Assembly: GCA_947095585.1 (NCBI GenBank)
Contig: OX352765.1
Location: 78,289,976-78,353,975 of the forward strand
DNA from: Nephrocerus scutellatus
Lineage: Eukaryota > Arthropoda > Insecta > Diptera > Pipunculidae
Direction of reading: 5' to 3'
DNA length: 64,000 bases
A program made the translations under genes and the position numbers. Every line of letters begins with the position of its first letter. The stretch's first letter is position 1. The notes under the pieces are model-generated. The model made no database searches. It was given only the letters and a program-made list of their open reading frames with translations, and had not been told where the DNA came from. Of this stretch, positions 46,350-58,029 are shown piece after piece.

Positions 46350-46665
46350 AAAATTGTATATTGGGGTCCCCAAGGGGCCGATCACTCCAAATTTTTACAA
46401 AAAGTGTTTTCCATCGAAGACACACATGTGTACAAAATTTAAAGAAAATCGGGTAAATTTTGTAAAATATTTGTATGGGAGCCCCCCGACCCCGCGGCCC
46501 GAGGGGCCTCAAATTTTAATAGAAAGTGTTGTCTTGGGAGATATACATGTGTGCAAAATTTCAATAAAATCGGGCTGTAGGAAGTGGGTTAAAAATTGAT
46601 CACAAGATTTGGCCAGTCAGCCAGCCAGCCACGGGCAAGTGAAGTTAATATAGAGAATTTAAAAA
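46350..46665 (+). mobile_element. DINE/Helentron-like 3' part
   Basis: Two core units and the terminal gcaagtgaagttaatataga then gaattt; the head is missing. 680 bp upstream of the LSD1 start. Confidence 0.65.
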
Positions 46666-47339
46666 TACATTAACACCAAGTGACTATTTGCGGCGTAATT
46701 ATTAATGGTGCTACTCAATTCAGTAGTTATTTTAGCAAGGACAATAACCATAGAGAGTTAATATTTGTTCTATTTCCTTATGAATGTACAACTGCTGTCA
46801 CCTCGCAAACACCTTAGGCCTTTCTTTTAAGACGCTACCATTTTACGGCATAAATATACCAACTTATAATTTGTCTTACTAATTATTAATTTATTTTCTA
46901 CTTTTGCGCTTTATATGAATTGTGAAAAACTAAAAGTTACATTACTTTTATCATCTAATCATAAATACTTCGTAAAATTTAATAGTCATAAAGGAATACT
47001 AGAAAAATTATTAATATTTATTTTTTCAATCACTCACAGATGTCGCATTGGTGATGAATTAATTTTGTTATTTGAACCACAACGATGTTCACTAAAAAAT
47101 TCACTTTCGTTTGACAACCATAATAACACAGCTGTCGCGCCGCGGCGGCAAAAAAAGTTGTAAACAAAACTGCCAAAGCAAGCTGTGTTTCGCGAATTTC
47201 GTATTAGTATAGTAGCCGGTTTCTTTTACGTAGAGTGTTTTCCGCGGATATTTCGATAGATTTTTGTTGCATTTATTGTCATTTTGCAATCGATTACTGT
47301 TTCCAGCTACCTTTTGTTCAAAAATCTTCTTTCAATTGC
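46666..47339 (+). promoter_or_regulatory. Su(var)3-3 5' flank and 5' UTR
   Basis: AT-rich DNA gives way to a CG-rich patch (gtcgcgccgcggcgg, about 47134-47148), then about 190 bp of likely 5' UTR. No TATA box is evident, as is common for housekeeping chromatin genes. The sequence gtttccag at 47299-47306 could be a splice acceptor, in which case the first untranslated exon lies upstream. Confidence 0.4.
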
Positions 47340-48494
47340 ATGAACTTATACGAAATGGAGAACAAACCATCTATTCCAACTGCATTATCAGGCAGCATTA
47401 CTGCTGCAAGCGCTTGTATCGAATACGTCACTATTATAAGCGACGATTCAGACACCGAGGAAGTTCCAAAGAGAAAGCCTCTTGCATCGGGTGGTATTAA
47501 GTACAACAAGGACGATGACGATTCAAATGACGGGCCGTCTAATTCAGATGAGCGTCGCACGAGTCGTCGCAAGAAACCAAAAGTAAGTTTGTTTATTTGT
47601 ATTGGAAATAAATCTTTTGTGGAGTTTATTTAACTTTCCATCTTTTTGCAGGTTGACTACTATGTGAATAAACCTGCCGATGGTACTCCAACAAACGCCG
47701 GTACGACCGCCATTGGTCCAGGGGTCCCGCCCGGTTCTGCTGAACGCCGTACTGAAATACCAGGCCCAGCAAGAGCACGCAAGGGAGACAGCTTCTCCCA
47801 CAGCCCTTTGCCAAAGGAAACGATTGAAGGCCGTGAGGATATGCCACTACCACAAGAACTTTTTAAAGAAATCCTAACCGGCCTCGAAGGTGCTGCCTTC
47901 CAGTCACGTTTGCCATTTGAAAAAATGACCTCAGCCGAGGCAGCATGCTTCACTGACATCACCAAGACTGGTCTCGTCGCCCAGCGTGTATTCCTAAATA
48001 TTCGCAATCGTTTGCTGCAAATGTGGATTGAAAATCCAAAGCAACAATTAATTCTTGAGAATGCTCTCAAAGATATGGAACCGCCATTCGATAGTGATCC
48101 GAATTTAGTTCGTCGTATACATGCGTTTCTGGAACGTCACGGTTCGATTAATTTCGGTATTTTCAAACGCCTCCAACCAATTCCGCAAAAGAAAGTCGCA
48201 AAAGTGATCATTGTCGGCGCAGGCATATCGGGTTTGGCTGCTGCTCAGCAACTTCAGCAATTTGGTATGGACGTTATCGTTTTGGAAGCACGTGATCGCG
48301 TTGGTGGACGTATCGCAACATTCCGGAAGAATAACTATGTTGCTGATTTGGGGGCCATGGTCGTCACTGGCACCTGGGGTAATCCGATGACGATTCTTAA
48401 CACTCAGACGGGAATGGAAATGATTCCTATACGGCAACCATGTCCATTGTATGGAGCAGGAGGAAAGCCTGTCGAAAAGCATAAGGATAATATG
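47340..48494 (+). CDS. Su(var)3-3: Lysine-specific histone demethylase 1 (LSD1/KDM1A), first two coding exons
   Basis: Exons 47340-47582 and 47652-48494 join in phase 0 (donor gtaagt at 47583, acceptor tttgcag ending at 47651). The second ends at ATG|gtcagt. 362 residues are visible. The first in-frame ATG is 47340; the ATG at 47355 has the better context (gaaATGgag). Residues 72-81 [10 protein letters not shown] look like a nuclear signal. Residues about 150-256 are the SWIRM domain ([15 protein letters not shown] ... [16 protein letters not shown]). Residues 266-275 [10 protein letters not shown] form the FAD-binding GxGxxG, and GGRI is at 299-302. LSD1 removes methyl groups from H3K4 with FAD, with CoREST as partner, and silences chromatin. 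The remaining amine oxidase domain (including the tower) is not found downstream, so the next intron probably extends beyond 64000. Confidence 0.93.
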
Positions 48495-48799
48495 GTCAGT
48501 ATACTGTATACTTTATCTTCAATTAATCTTCTTGGATTGTTTTATTTTCCAATTGGAATCAATCGCTGGTTGGTATTATCGATTCAAGTTAGAATGTTGT
48601 TGAAAATGATAATCAGGTGATTCCAGATGATTCTAGCTGGATTTGTAATTCGAAAAGTCAGTACAAGTCTCCCAAGCAAGAATGTCCTTCAAAGTCTTTT
48701 ATTGAGAACCTTAAAAAACTCTTCATGGTTCGGAAGTTCATGTAGGTGCGGATATAAATAACTTGATTTCTTTTCGAATTGCTATAATGGATTCATTGT
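48495..48799. other. Start of the presumed large Su(var)3-3 intron
   Basis: After the gtcagt donor no further amine-oxidase exon is seen on the plus strand to the window end. This first part is unremarkable apart from a (TTA)n run near 48805. Confidence 0.5.
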
Positions 48800-49560
48800 C
48801 GTTTATTATTATTATTATTGTGGGTGGAGCAATAGAGCCTTATGCAATGCGACCTTGAGGTCTATTATGCATCCTGGATATTTTATCACATTATGTGATT
48901 GCTCAGTTCCTTTGTAAATTCCACCATATCGGCCAATTTGATTGGTTTGGCATTTGGCCAGAAATTTGTATAAGCCTTGAAATGTTTTATTCTTTTGCGG
49001 GTGAGGGCTGCACATATGGAAAGTATGTGTTCTGATGTTTCCTTTATCTCGTTACAAAATCGGTAGCGATCCGATAGGGTTTAACCCATTATCAAGAAAT
49101 GGCCATGGAATGGGACGTGTCCCATAAAGTACCAGACCAGTGTTATTAGTGTATAACTCTTCAGTTTTGAGGGTCCTGTCCATATGACTAATATTGTATT
49201 TGAGAAGCTTTTCTGCCTGCCTTTTCCCAGTCGATAATACCCATTCCGCTTCATTGGCAGTATTTTCCCATTATTTGACCTTGTTTTTAATATGGCTTTT
49301 GGTATAGGCAATGCTAGTCTCGGGGCCAGTGAAGGCTCCTGCTCCTTCTCTTACACAGAGATCTTGCAGTTCTTTTAAGCGACAAAAGCAGCTCCACGTT
49401 GTTTTAGAATAAAAGACTGGACCTTTTAGAGCAGTGCTGCTTGACTGTCTGAGACCACATAGATCTCAGTTCTTCTGTACCTTTTTTTGATACATTCCAG
49501 TGCGCAGGCTTCTATCGCTATGGTTTCCGCCTGGAATACTGTTGCAGATCTGGCAATCCT
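48800..49560 (-). mobile_element. R1/LOA-group LINE 3' end
   Basis: The minus strand carries an RNase H piece, FQAETIAIEACALECIKKR with YVVSDSQAALL (49426-49560). It then has a zinc knuckle, YRFCNEIKETSEHILSIC (49060-49010), and a further ~50 residues to LHKALLLHPQ. The domain order matches the copy at 3280-4378. It is antisense to Su(var)3-3. Confidence 0.7.
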
Positions 49561-49599
49561 CCTGGCAGACCAAGACGTAAAGATAACATATATGGGGAA

Positions 49600-51060
49600 A
49601 TGGCGGAGCAGCTCAAGTTTATGGCAGGGAGGCAGGAAAACGGTAAGGTTTAAGTTAACCTTTCGCAGCATACGGAAGATTGGTTCGTTAGAGCCGTACA
49701 TGGTGCGGTGTGTCGGTAACTAGAGGAGAGGCGGGCATCTTAGGTTACGAGGGTTAGTATTAAAGAAAATCGAATTTTATAGAGACGCGCAATCGACGGA
49801 GCCTAAGAGGAGACGATGTATGAAACAAAAAATTCAGCTATGTCTCTAAGTTCTTCTAGGGTTTTCAAGTCTATGCGGTTGGGGCGGTCTTGGTAGGGAG
49901 GCAGTATAGGATGAGTGCCCAAGGTAGACCTCGAAAAGCAAATCGGACGAAACGACGTTGAATGCACTCGATTCTGGACACATGATATGGGGACCACGCC
50001 TGATTAGCGTACTCGAGAAGGGGACAGATAAAGGTAGAGAGGGGAGGAGAGGTCACGTAGGGGTTGGAAAACACAGTTTGGGCTTTAAGAATTATTTCAT
50101 CAACATGAGAACGGAAGTTTAGTTCCGAGTCGCACAATATGCCGAGGTTACGAAAAGATTGCACCCGGAATATGGGTTGACCGTGGAGAAGGTAATGTCT
50201 GGGTTGTTCTTACGTGATAGGGTAATAGATTGGCATTTGAAGATATTGAGATCCAAGCAATTTTTGAGGCACCAGGTCGAAAAATTGTCTAGGTGAAGAA
50301 ATGGGTTTGAAAAATTTGGTATCGTCAGAGTAAATTGAGAGGGTGGAATGTTTGATCATTTATAGTAAGGATTAAGAGAAGGGGGCCTATATGGCAGCCT
50401 TGTGGAACTCCAGTGCTAGCCAAGAATGTGGACTATAGGACGGACCTGAAGCGACCATCTTTATAGTGTTTGTTTCAGGTCCAGATAAGAAGTTATCCAT
50501 TTTAACAATAAGGCTTCGAAGAGGATTAGTTGATGAGAGATCTTATCAAAAGTCTTACTGAAATCAGTTGCCACAACGTCGACTTCGTTGCCACTCTCTA
50601 AGGATGAAAGGGCGGAGGATATGAATTGAACAAGATTAGTGGTGGTTGATCTACCTTTTTAAAAAGCCATGTTGGCTGGGAGAAATAAGAGACTTGCAGT
50701 TGAAGCTTAAGGCTTAATATAAAATACTTTCGAAGAGTTTGGGTATATGGGAAAGCAATGGGGATCCAAAGCCGAGGGCGGACAATTTAAAAAGGATTAA
50801 TTGATGAAATATCTTAACAAAAGCCTTACTGAAATCAGTTGCAACAACGTCGAGTTCACTTTCTAAAGCTGAAAGAGCGGAGGAGATGAATTCAACAAGA
50901 TAAGTGTTGGTTAATCTACCTTTGAGGAAGCCGTGTTGGCTCGGAAAGATAAGAGACTTACAATGGAAGCTTAGGGTTTCGTATAAAATACTTTCGATGA
51001 GTTTGGTTATTTGGGAAAGGTTAGCAATGGGGCGATAATTAGTTGCATGATTCTTTATTC
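49600..51060 (-). mobile_element. Jockey-like LINE, RT to C-terminus, with an internal duplication
   Basis: C-terminal blocks MYGSNEPIFRMLRKV (49640-49701) and SFRNLGILCDSELNFRSHVD with PLLEYANQAWSPYHVSRIE (49871-50164) follow RT remnants upstream. The palm-entry segment appears twice: 50480-50720 and 50790-51030 share lgattag...aaatcagttgc, aacgtcga and gttgatctacc/gttaatctacc blocks. The copy is disrupted throughout. Confidence 0.65.
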
Positions 51061-51289
51061 CTTTTTTGTGTATCGGGTCTATGAAAGAGGTCTTCCAAAT
51101 CTAAAGAAATTCTCCTTCTGAAAGGGATAGGCAAAAAAGGTAAGAAAGCGGAAGGGATATGCTGGAAGAGTATGTTTTAAGAAATATAGCGGGAAGGACA
51201 TCTTGTCCGGGTGAGAATTCATGATTAAGTTTTTGTAACTTATTTTGATAATAGTAGGGTCAACAGTTTAAGAGAGAAAGGGGCCATTG

Positions 51290-51720
51290 GAGTTGGATTT
51301 GGTAACCAAAGTAGTACTTGAGCAAATTAAGGAACATCTGGAAGATACATTCGATGCCGAACAAGCAGGTTTCCGCACTGGATCCTCCTGTGTAGACCAC
51401 ATCAACACCCTGTGGATCATTATTGAACAGTGCGTTGAATTCCGGTCACCACTGCACCTGCTGTTCATCGATTTTGAGAAGGCTCGTTTGACAGGTCAAC
51501 AGACAGTTTATCTGGCTAGCCTTGCGCAGGAGAGCTATACCCGATAAACTAATAGCTATTATTAAAGCAACCTATGATGGCTCTAAATGTCATGTGCTGC
51601 ATAGAGGAAAGCTGTCAAAGGAATTCGAGATCCTAAGTGGGGTCCGACAAGGTTGCATTCTATCGCCGACACTTTTTTTGTTGGTGATAAGCGATGTATG
51701 TACTTCGCGCATCTTTATCT
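51290..51720 (+). mobile_element. LINE-B middle fragment
   Basis: Frames DAEQAGFRTGSSCVDHINTL, RSPLHLLFIDFEKA and AIPDKLIAIIKATYDGSKCH with LSGVRQGCILSPTLFLL are almost identical to 11510-11880. The copy stops before the catalytic YADD box. Confidence 0.75.
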
Positions 51721-51857
51721 ACTGGAAACGGATGAATTCTTACTCTTACTCTTCTGAGAAGCAAAAGTCAATTTTTTATAAATCTGAATAGTTTATTTTT
51801 TAAAAATTTGAAAGTGAAGTCAAAAATTAGTATTTTTGCTAGTCAGTTTTTTTATCA

Positions 51858-52884
51858 ATGGGTAAGAAAAAGTGTTTAACTTTATCAGAAAGGGCCAAAA
51901 TAGATGTGTATCATCAGGAAGGGCTTTCAGGCCGTGCTATAGGTCGTAGGATCGGACGAGGTCACGAAGCCATACTAAATTATTTGAAGGATACAAAATC
52001 TTATGGAGGAAATTATAAAGGAAGGGTTTCAACGGCACTTACACCTCAGTTTAAACGAAAAATTGTTAGATTAGCCTCCAATTCGGCTCTTTCTACAGCA
52101 AAAATTGCCCTCCAAGCTGGTGTTAATGGCAGTAAATCGACTGTCCGCCTTGCTATTTTAAGTGCAAAACATGTGAAGCGCCTGAAGATAAAGAAAAAAC
52201 CACCACTGAATGATGAACGAAAGCAGAAACGATTGGAATTCGCAAAGAAGCACATGACTTGGATTGCGATGCAAGGTCAAAGTGTGACTGTGACTGGCGA
52301 AAAGTCATAATTTCAGATGAAAAAAAAATTAATTTGGATGGACCAGATGGGTATAATTATTATTTTCATGACCTTAGGAAAGAGAAAGTGTTTTTGAATT
52401 GCCATCATAGTAGAGAAGGGGGCGTAATGGTCTGAGGTTCAATCTCTTATTATGGCACAATTGATTTGGTGTTTCAAAGTACAAAAATGACCGAAAACAG
52501 TTACAAAACATTATTGGAATCTGTTTTCCCTAAAATCCATGACCTTCTCGCACCACTCTCATGGATTTTCCAACAAGATAACGCGTCAATTCACACGGCT
52601 CGCGTTGTAAAGACGTACATCACAAGCCAAAATGTCCAGCCATTGCCGTGGCCATGTTTGGGGCTGGCTCACACGTAAAGTATGATACTAAGGAAGAGCT
52701 GATTCTAGGGATTAAAGCGGCCTGGGCAGAAATTTCACTCAATTATTTAAAGTCATTGTACGACTCACTTAAGGATCGTATTTTAGAAGTTATTCTGAAA
52801 AATGGAAGTTCTACTAAATATAAGAAATTATATTTTAATATTGTATTTAAAAAAAAAATAAATTTGGTAAGAAATCACACATAA
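51858..52884 (+). pseudogene. Tc3-like Tc1/mariner transposase pseudogene
   Basis: ATG at 51858 opens 150 codons with a paired HTH half: KKKCLTLSERAKIDVYHQEG, SGRAIGRRIGRG, then STALTPQFKRKIVRLASN. A frameshift near 52295 leads to WRKVIISDEKKINLDGPDGY (first Asp in SDE). A TGA replaces a Trp codon at 52434-52436 (after GGVMV). WIFQQDNASIHTARVVK (52564-52615) holds the second Asp. The third acidic block is deleted: the frame jumps from QPLPWP to YDTKEELILGIKAAWAEIS. Tc3-type protein, clearly dead. Confidence 0.85.
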
Positions 52885-52977
52885 TGCTATTATTTATTTC
52901 ATGTAATATTTACAGTGGCGGTAATCAAATAAACCGAAACAGTCATGAATTTCTGACTCATTTTTCAAAACAAAACA

Positions 52978-53805
52978 AAAAAAACAACCCATATAAATTT
53001 TTCATGTAAATTCTCTAATAGAGATGGGTATGTGTTAAAATTTGACGAAAATCGGGCTAATTTTTAAAAAATTTACATGGACACTACACGGGTCTCAGGG
53101 CCCTATCACTCCAACAAATTTACAAAAAGTTTTGTCCATCAGTGGTGCACATGTGTTTAAAATTTAAAGAAAATCGGGTTCATTTTTTTGAAAAATTTAT
53201 ATGGCGCCCCAAGACCACGGCCACCAAAATTTTTGCAAAAAGTGTTGCCCATCGGAGATACACACATATATAAAATTTAAAAAAAATCGGGTTAATTTTT
53301 TTAAAAAAAATTTTGGGGCCCGGGGTCTACAAAAATTTTACAAAAAGTGTTGTCTATCGGAGATACACGCGTTTATAAAATTTGAAGAAAATCTGGTTCA
53401 TTTTTTTAAGAACCCAGGGTCCGGGTCTCCAACATTTTTACAAAAAGTTTTGCCTATCGGAGATACACGCGTATATAAAATTTGAAGAACATCGGGTTAA
53501 TTTTTAAAAAAAAAATTTATGGGGCCCCACGAACCCGGGGCCAGGGGTCTCCAAACTTTTTACAAAAAGTGTTGTCCATCAGAGATACACATGTGTATAA
53601 AATTTGAAGAAAATCGAGTAAAATTTTGTAAAATATTTGTATGGGAGCCCCCCGACGACGTGGCCCGACGGGCCTCAAATTTTAATAGAAAGTGTTGTCT
53701 CCGGAAATACAGATGTGTGCAAAATTTCAATAAAATCGGGCCTTGGGGAGTAGGTTAAAAATTGATCGCAAGATTCCACGACAGACGACCGACGACCGAC
53801 ACAGT
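52978..53805 (+). mobile_element. DINE/Helentron-like element with about six tandem units
   Basis: Head aaaacaacccatataaatt and taaattctctaat. The units then contain ggagatacacgcgtatataa, aatcgggttaattttt and ggggcccg. The end is a (gacgaccgac) stretch at 53780-53800, with no terminal tagagaattt. Confidence 0.65.
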
Positions 53806-55480
53806 TATCTTGATCTCCATTGGAAGAAATTTTCCTTTTACAAATTAGTAAAAATATCTCTATTGCCCTTTAAAAAGCCTCTAAAATGTGTTCTGCTGGA
53901 AAATGTTTAACCTTACATCTTGCACACTTCTAGCAGGGGATCATCTTTATTTTGGGAGAAAAGTGCATGTGCGAATGGGCGCAGTAACAGTTGAATGCAC
54001 ATCATCTAATTGTATCTTTGGTATATTGATTTATTGCATACAGAATTTAACAACATAAAAGCTCATCCTCAATATAAAAACTTGGGTTGTGACGGTGCTG
54101 AAAGGCCTTTACATTTTAGAAACGCAAGTAATTGCATTAAAACATTCAACTCGTTAAAGGAACCATACCATCATAATACGAATTTCTTAATAGGAATTTG
54201 AAAAAGGGGCAACCAATAAAATAAAACGCTTCTCTTTCTGGCGATCATCTTTTCTTCCCATAGGCATGAGCTTCATATAAAACATTAACATGGCTAAGCG
54301 AACGCTTTACGGAACTAAATAAATAAAACGAGAAATTAGAATTATAAGCAAATAGCTACGTATCATAAAAAACCATTCAGGGCAATTTCGAATGTCTGAC
54401 CGCATCATTTCGAAATTCAAATACCCAATCTCGATGCTCAACCGATTACGATCTGTTGATCTTGGAATTTATTGCACCTTCTGTCATAATCCAATAAAAA
54501 GCGAAGACCGCTGGGTTGTTACTTTATTGCCGCGTTGTGCGTATATATATATCAAGTAAGGTTCATTGGTCATTTTTCTTACCAATCTCAATTTCCACAA
54601 AACTCTGATTGAGATGTTAATTGCGAGCGTCGTCTCAGGCCTCGTTACCTTAGACTTTATGGGAATGACGGCTCATTACCGGACAACCAAGTGGATCTTG
54701 TTTACTATTTGCTTTTTGTTTTATTATAAGAGACTTAACATTTAAATTGGTTGTTATTAATTGGTGTATATGGATTCCATGGAGTCTCGGACTTGAAATG
54801 CCGCGAATTATCTCGCTAATATGTGAAAAGCTGACGATTTGTAAATTTGAAAAATGTGTTGAGTGACATTTCTAAGCTACACATCAGTCGATTGAGTTAT
54901 GTGAGCTGTAGATATACAATTCGTAATAGAAAAACAGGAATTTGATAAAAAAAAAGAAGCTGTCAGCAACTCTTCTGCGAATAGATGGGGAAAAAAGGCT
55001 GGCATGATGTTTGTGAAAGTTTACCATAATTTTGAAATATTCATATTTTAGAAATATTCGAGAAAACTTCAATCTGCAATTTATCTCTAAGATTTGTTCA
55101 GAATAAATGTCTCAGGAATATCAGAAAAACCTTCTTAGCTGCGCAAACTATAGGACAATTACTTTTGCTAACATCATCGTAGCTTTTCGTATTGTGCGAA
55201 CACCAAAAAGCTATTTATAATCAACCAATAAAAGGTTGGTTGGGCACGCCCGATATTCTAGCACGCCTGTTACAGCAACTTGTAGATAGGTACCTTGACA
55301 TTATACAGAATCTAAGCCCATTATATAATATTTTTTTTTTGCTGTACAATAATTAGTTGTACACACTACTACCTATTACTGTACCCAATTAGAATACATA
55401 ATTACATCTCCGGCAATACTACAAAAAAATGTCTATTAAAAGAGCTGTACGATATACCGAATTCTCTAAAATATCTGAAA
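53806..55480. other. 1.7-kb interval, no gene recognised
   Basis: AT-rich, short frames only; the 63-codon frame at 54010-54201 has no motif I can name. No amine-oxidase exon of Su(var)3-3 could be found here. Confidence 0.4.
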
Positions 55481-55484
55481 CTAG

Positions 55485-55530
55485 ATGTTCCCGGGCGCTT
55501 TTCTACCCGCACACATGAACCCACGTCTTC
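55485..55530 (-). mobile_element. Helitron-like 3' end fragment
   Basis: ctagatgttcccgggcgctt then tctacccgcacacatgaac is the reverse complement of the CTAG-type end at 39120-39163. Confidence 0.5.
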
Positions 55531-56179
55531 CTCTTACCATCGCGTGGTGGGTGTTGTACAATAGCTTATAACCATAGAGAAATAATCACTAAGCACATAG
55601 TCTTAAGGGCCAACAATGATAGGCTGCAGTGGGCTTATTCTCACGTTAAAACCGAACGAAAAGCTTAGCTAATTTCTCTCATTCTTTAATTTACCCAAAA
55701 TGAATTTTAGCAACTATGTACTTGCATTTCACACATTTTCTCTCAGTTGTCAAATTTCCACACCGAATGTCTCACTTCACTGACAACTTGCTTAATCACA
55801 CGTAAGTTAACGAACATTTGACGAAACCGACCAAAAGCACATTATGGTCACAACATACGAATTCCATGTAATGAGTCGTTCACATCAGCCAAACTAATCC
55901 AACTCAAGTTCATTATAATTGGCCCTTAATTCTTTTTAATGGGCACCGCAGTACGTACAAACCACAGCACAGAAAGCAGCGCATGATATAGCAAACAGTC
56001 GTTATAATATCGCTATATGGCGTGATGATCGTACAAAACACGGCACAGGAAGTAGCGCAGCGAGCAGTGCAGCACACAGTCATTATGATGCCGCTTTAAT
56101 TGTAAATATATTTTTCAGTCATATTTTAACAATTTTTGTATTAATCTTAACATATAGAGATATGTCATCGTGGAACGGT

Positions 56180-56256
56180 ATCTCTTTTGCTTCGCAAGGG
56201 ATCAATGCTGGCGTGCCACAAGGATCGTGCTTATCGCCTACGTTCTTCTTGATATA
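56180..56256 (+). mobile_element. Jockey-like LINE RT micro-fragment
   Basis: The frame SQGINAGVPQGSCLSPTFFL is the RT G-P-Q-G block; nothing else of the element is left. It is followed immediately by a different repeat. Confidence 0.65.
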
Positions 56257-56405
56257 TAGGGTGTCCCAGAATTCGTGGCACAAACGAGGCAGGGTGATAG
56301 CGGAGGTCATTTCCAACCAAAACAATTTGTTTGATGTTTGTTGATGGTTCAAAAGTTATTCCATTTTTAGTATTTTTGGGTAAAATCGCATACGCCGCCG
56401 CCACT
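56257..56405 (+). repeat. Dispersed repeat beginning gggtgtcccagaattcg
   Basis: The end resembles a Tc1/mariner-type terminal repeat. The segments gcggaggtcatttccaacc and ttgatggttcaaaagttatt recur at 57831-57902, so it is a family with at least two copies here. Confidence 0.45.
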
Positions 56406-56422
56406 AAAAAATTAATTTAATT

Positions 56423-57330
56423 TAAAACAACCCATAAAAATACAATTTTTCATGTAAATTCTCTAATAGGAGTAGGGTATGTGTTAAAATTTGAAAAAAA
56501 TCGAGCTAATTTTTAAAAAATTTATATGGGCACCTCTCGGACCTCAGGGCCTCACTCCAAAAACTTTACAAAAAATTTTGTCCATCGGAGATACACACGT
56601 ATATAAAATTTAAAAAAAATCGGGTTAAGTTTTTTAAAAAATTTGTTGGGGCCCCATGACCCTCCAAACCCTGTCTCCAAAATTTTTGCAAAAAGTGTTG
56701 CCCATCGGAGATACACACGTATATAAAATTAAAAAAAATTCGGGTTAATTTTTTTAAAAAAAAATTTGGGGCCCAATGACCCTGGGGCTCGGGGTCTCGA
56801 AAGTTTTTACAAAAAGTGTTTTTCATCGGAGATACATACGTATATAAAATTTAAAGAAAATCGGGTTAATTCTTTTTTAATTTTGGGACCCCACGAACCC
56901 GGACCCGGGGTCTCCAAATTTTTTACAAAAAGTGTTGTCTATCGGAGATACACATGTGTATTAAATTTGAAGGAAATCGGGATAATTTTTTTTAAAAAAA
57001 GTTATGGGGCCCCACGAACTCGGGCCCGGGGTCTCCAAAATTTTTACAAAAAGTATTGTATATCAGAGATACACAAGTGTATAAAATTTGAAGAAAATCG
57101 AGTAAAATATTTGTAGGGAAGCCCACCGACCCCGTGGTCCGAGGGTCCTCAAATTTTAATAGAAAGTGTTGTCATCGGAGATATGCCTGTGTGCATAGGG
57201 AAGTGGGTCAAAAATTGATCGCAAGATTCCATGATACACAAATCCACAAATCCACAAACCCACAAACCCACAAATCCACAAACCCACAAACACACGGGCA
57301 AGTGAAGTTAATATAGAGAATTTAAAAAAA
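56423..57330 (+). mobile_element. DINE/Helentron-like element, complete, about seven units
   Basis: Head aaaacaacccataaaaata and taaattctctaat at 56454-56466. Tandem units of about 120 bp follow, then a (ccacaaatccacaaaccca)n run at 57243-57290 and the terminal aagtgaagttaatatagaga then attt. Head, array and tail are all kept. Confidence 0.7.
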
Positions 57331-58029
57331 TAACAGTTCTTTTGTTTATGTTTATTTTTTAATACGATCTGGAAGAGTGTGCCTTTCCAATAAAGTCATT
57401 TTTATAAACTTTATTATATTATCTGTCAAATTAAAACAATAGATTTGTGAAACAAAAAGTTCCCAAAATTTTTTGATTGATTTTTAAGTAGCTCTGGCGG
57501 AAAAACAATGTACTACAGAAAGTTGACCAGACTATTAGAAAAACTTGCGACATTAATGCAGATTCTTAAATGGTATCACGCATAGGAATATTCAAAACAG
57601 GAATATTAGCACTTTCGAGTGCTAAAATAAGCTGCGTTGTCAGAAATAAAGCAAAATTATAATTTTTTTTAATTTTGTTTTTATTTTAAATATTATAACA
57701 AGTGTTCGAAGTGTCCACCATTTGCCATAATACATAATCAGCATCGTCGAATAAAATTCATTTTAATCCGTCGGAACGCCCGCCCGTGCGGAGTGTTCCA
57801 AAGTTAGTGGTGCGGGCGAGGCGGGTTGATGGCGGAGGTCATTTCCAACCTAGGTGGCCGAGTGGGTTTTTGTCGAATTGTTGATGGTTCAAAAGTTATT
57901 CCATATTAAAAATAACGAGCGGGCCGGAACACCATAGCTAGAAAATCTGCCACATCATGGTTCGGCCCACGCTATCAAAAGCGCCTTTAAAATGTACAAA
58001 AACCATATATTCTACCACGGTCCTATAAT
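57331..58029. other. No gene recognised
   Basis: Contains the second copy of the ggaggtcatttccaacc repeat at about 57775-57930. Otherwise no signature. Confidence 0.35.

Noticed and set aside
47235..47339. N-terminal extension of LSD1 from an upstream GTG
   Set aside because: A non-ATG start is unlikely here; the extra residues (Cys/Phe-rich) do not resemble LSD1, so this is treated as 5' UTR or intron.
53000..53760. CRISPR-like spacing of repeated blocks
   Set aside because: Units are diverged, adjoining and eukaryotic transposon-derived; there are no constant short repeats with unique spacers and no cas genes.
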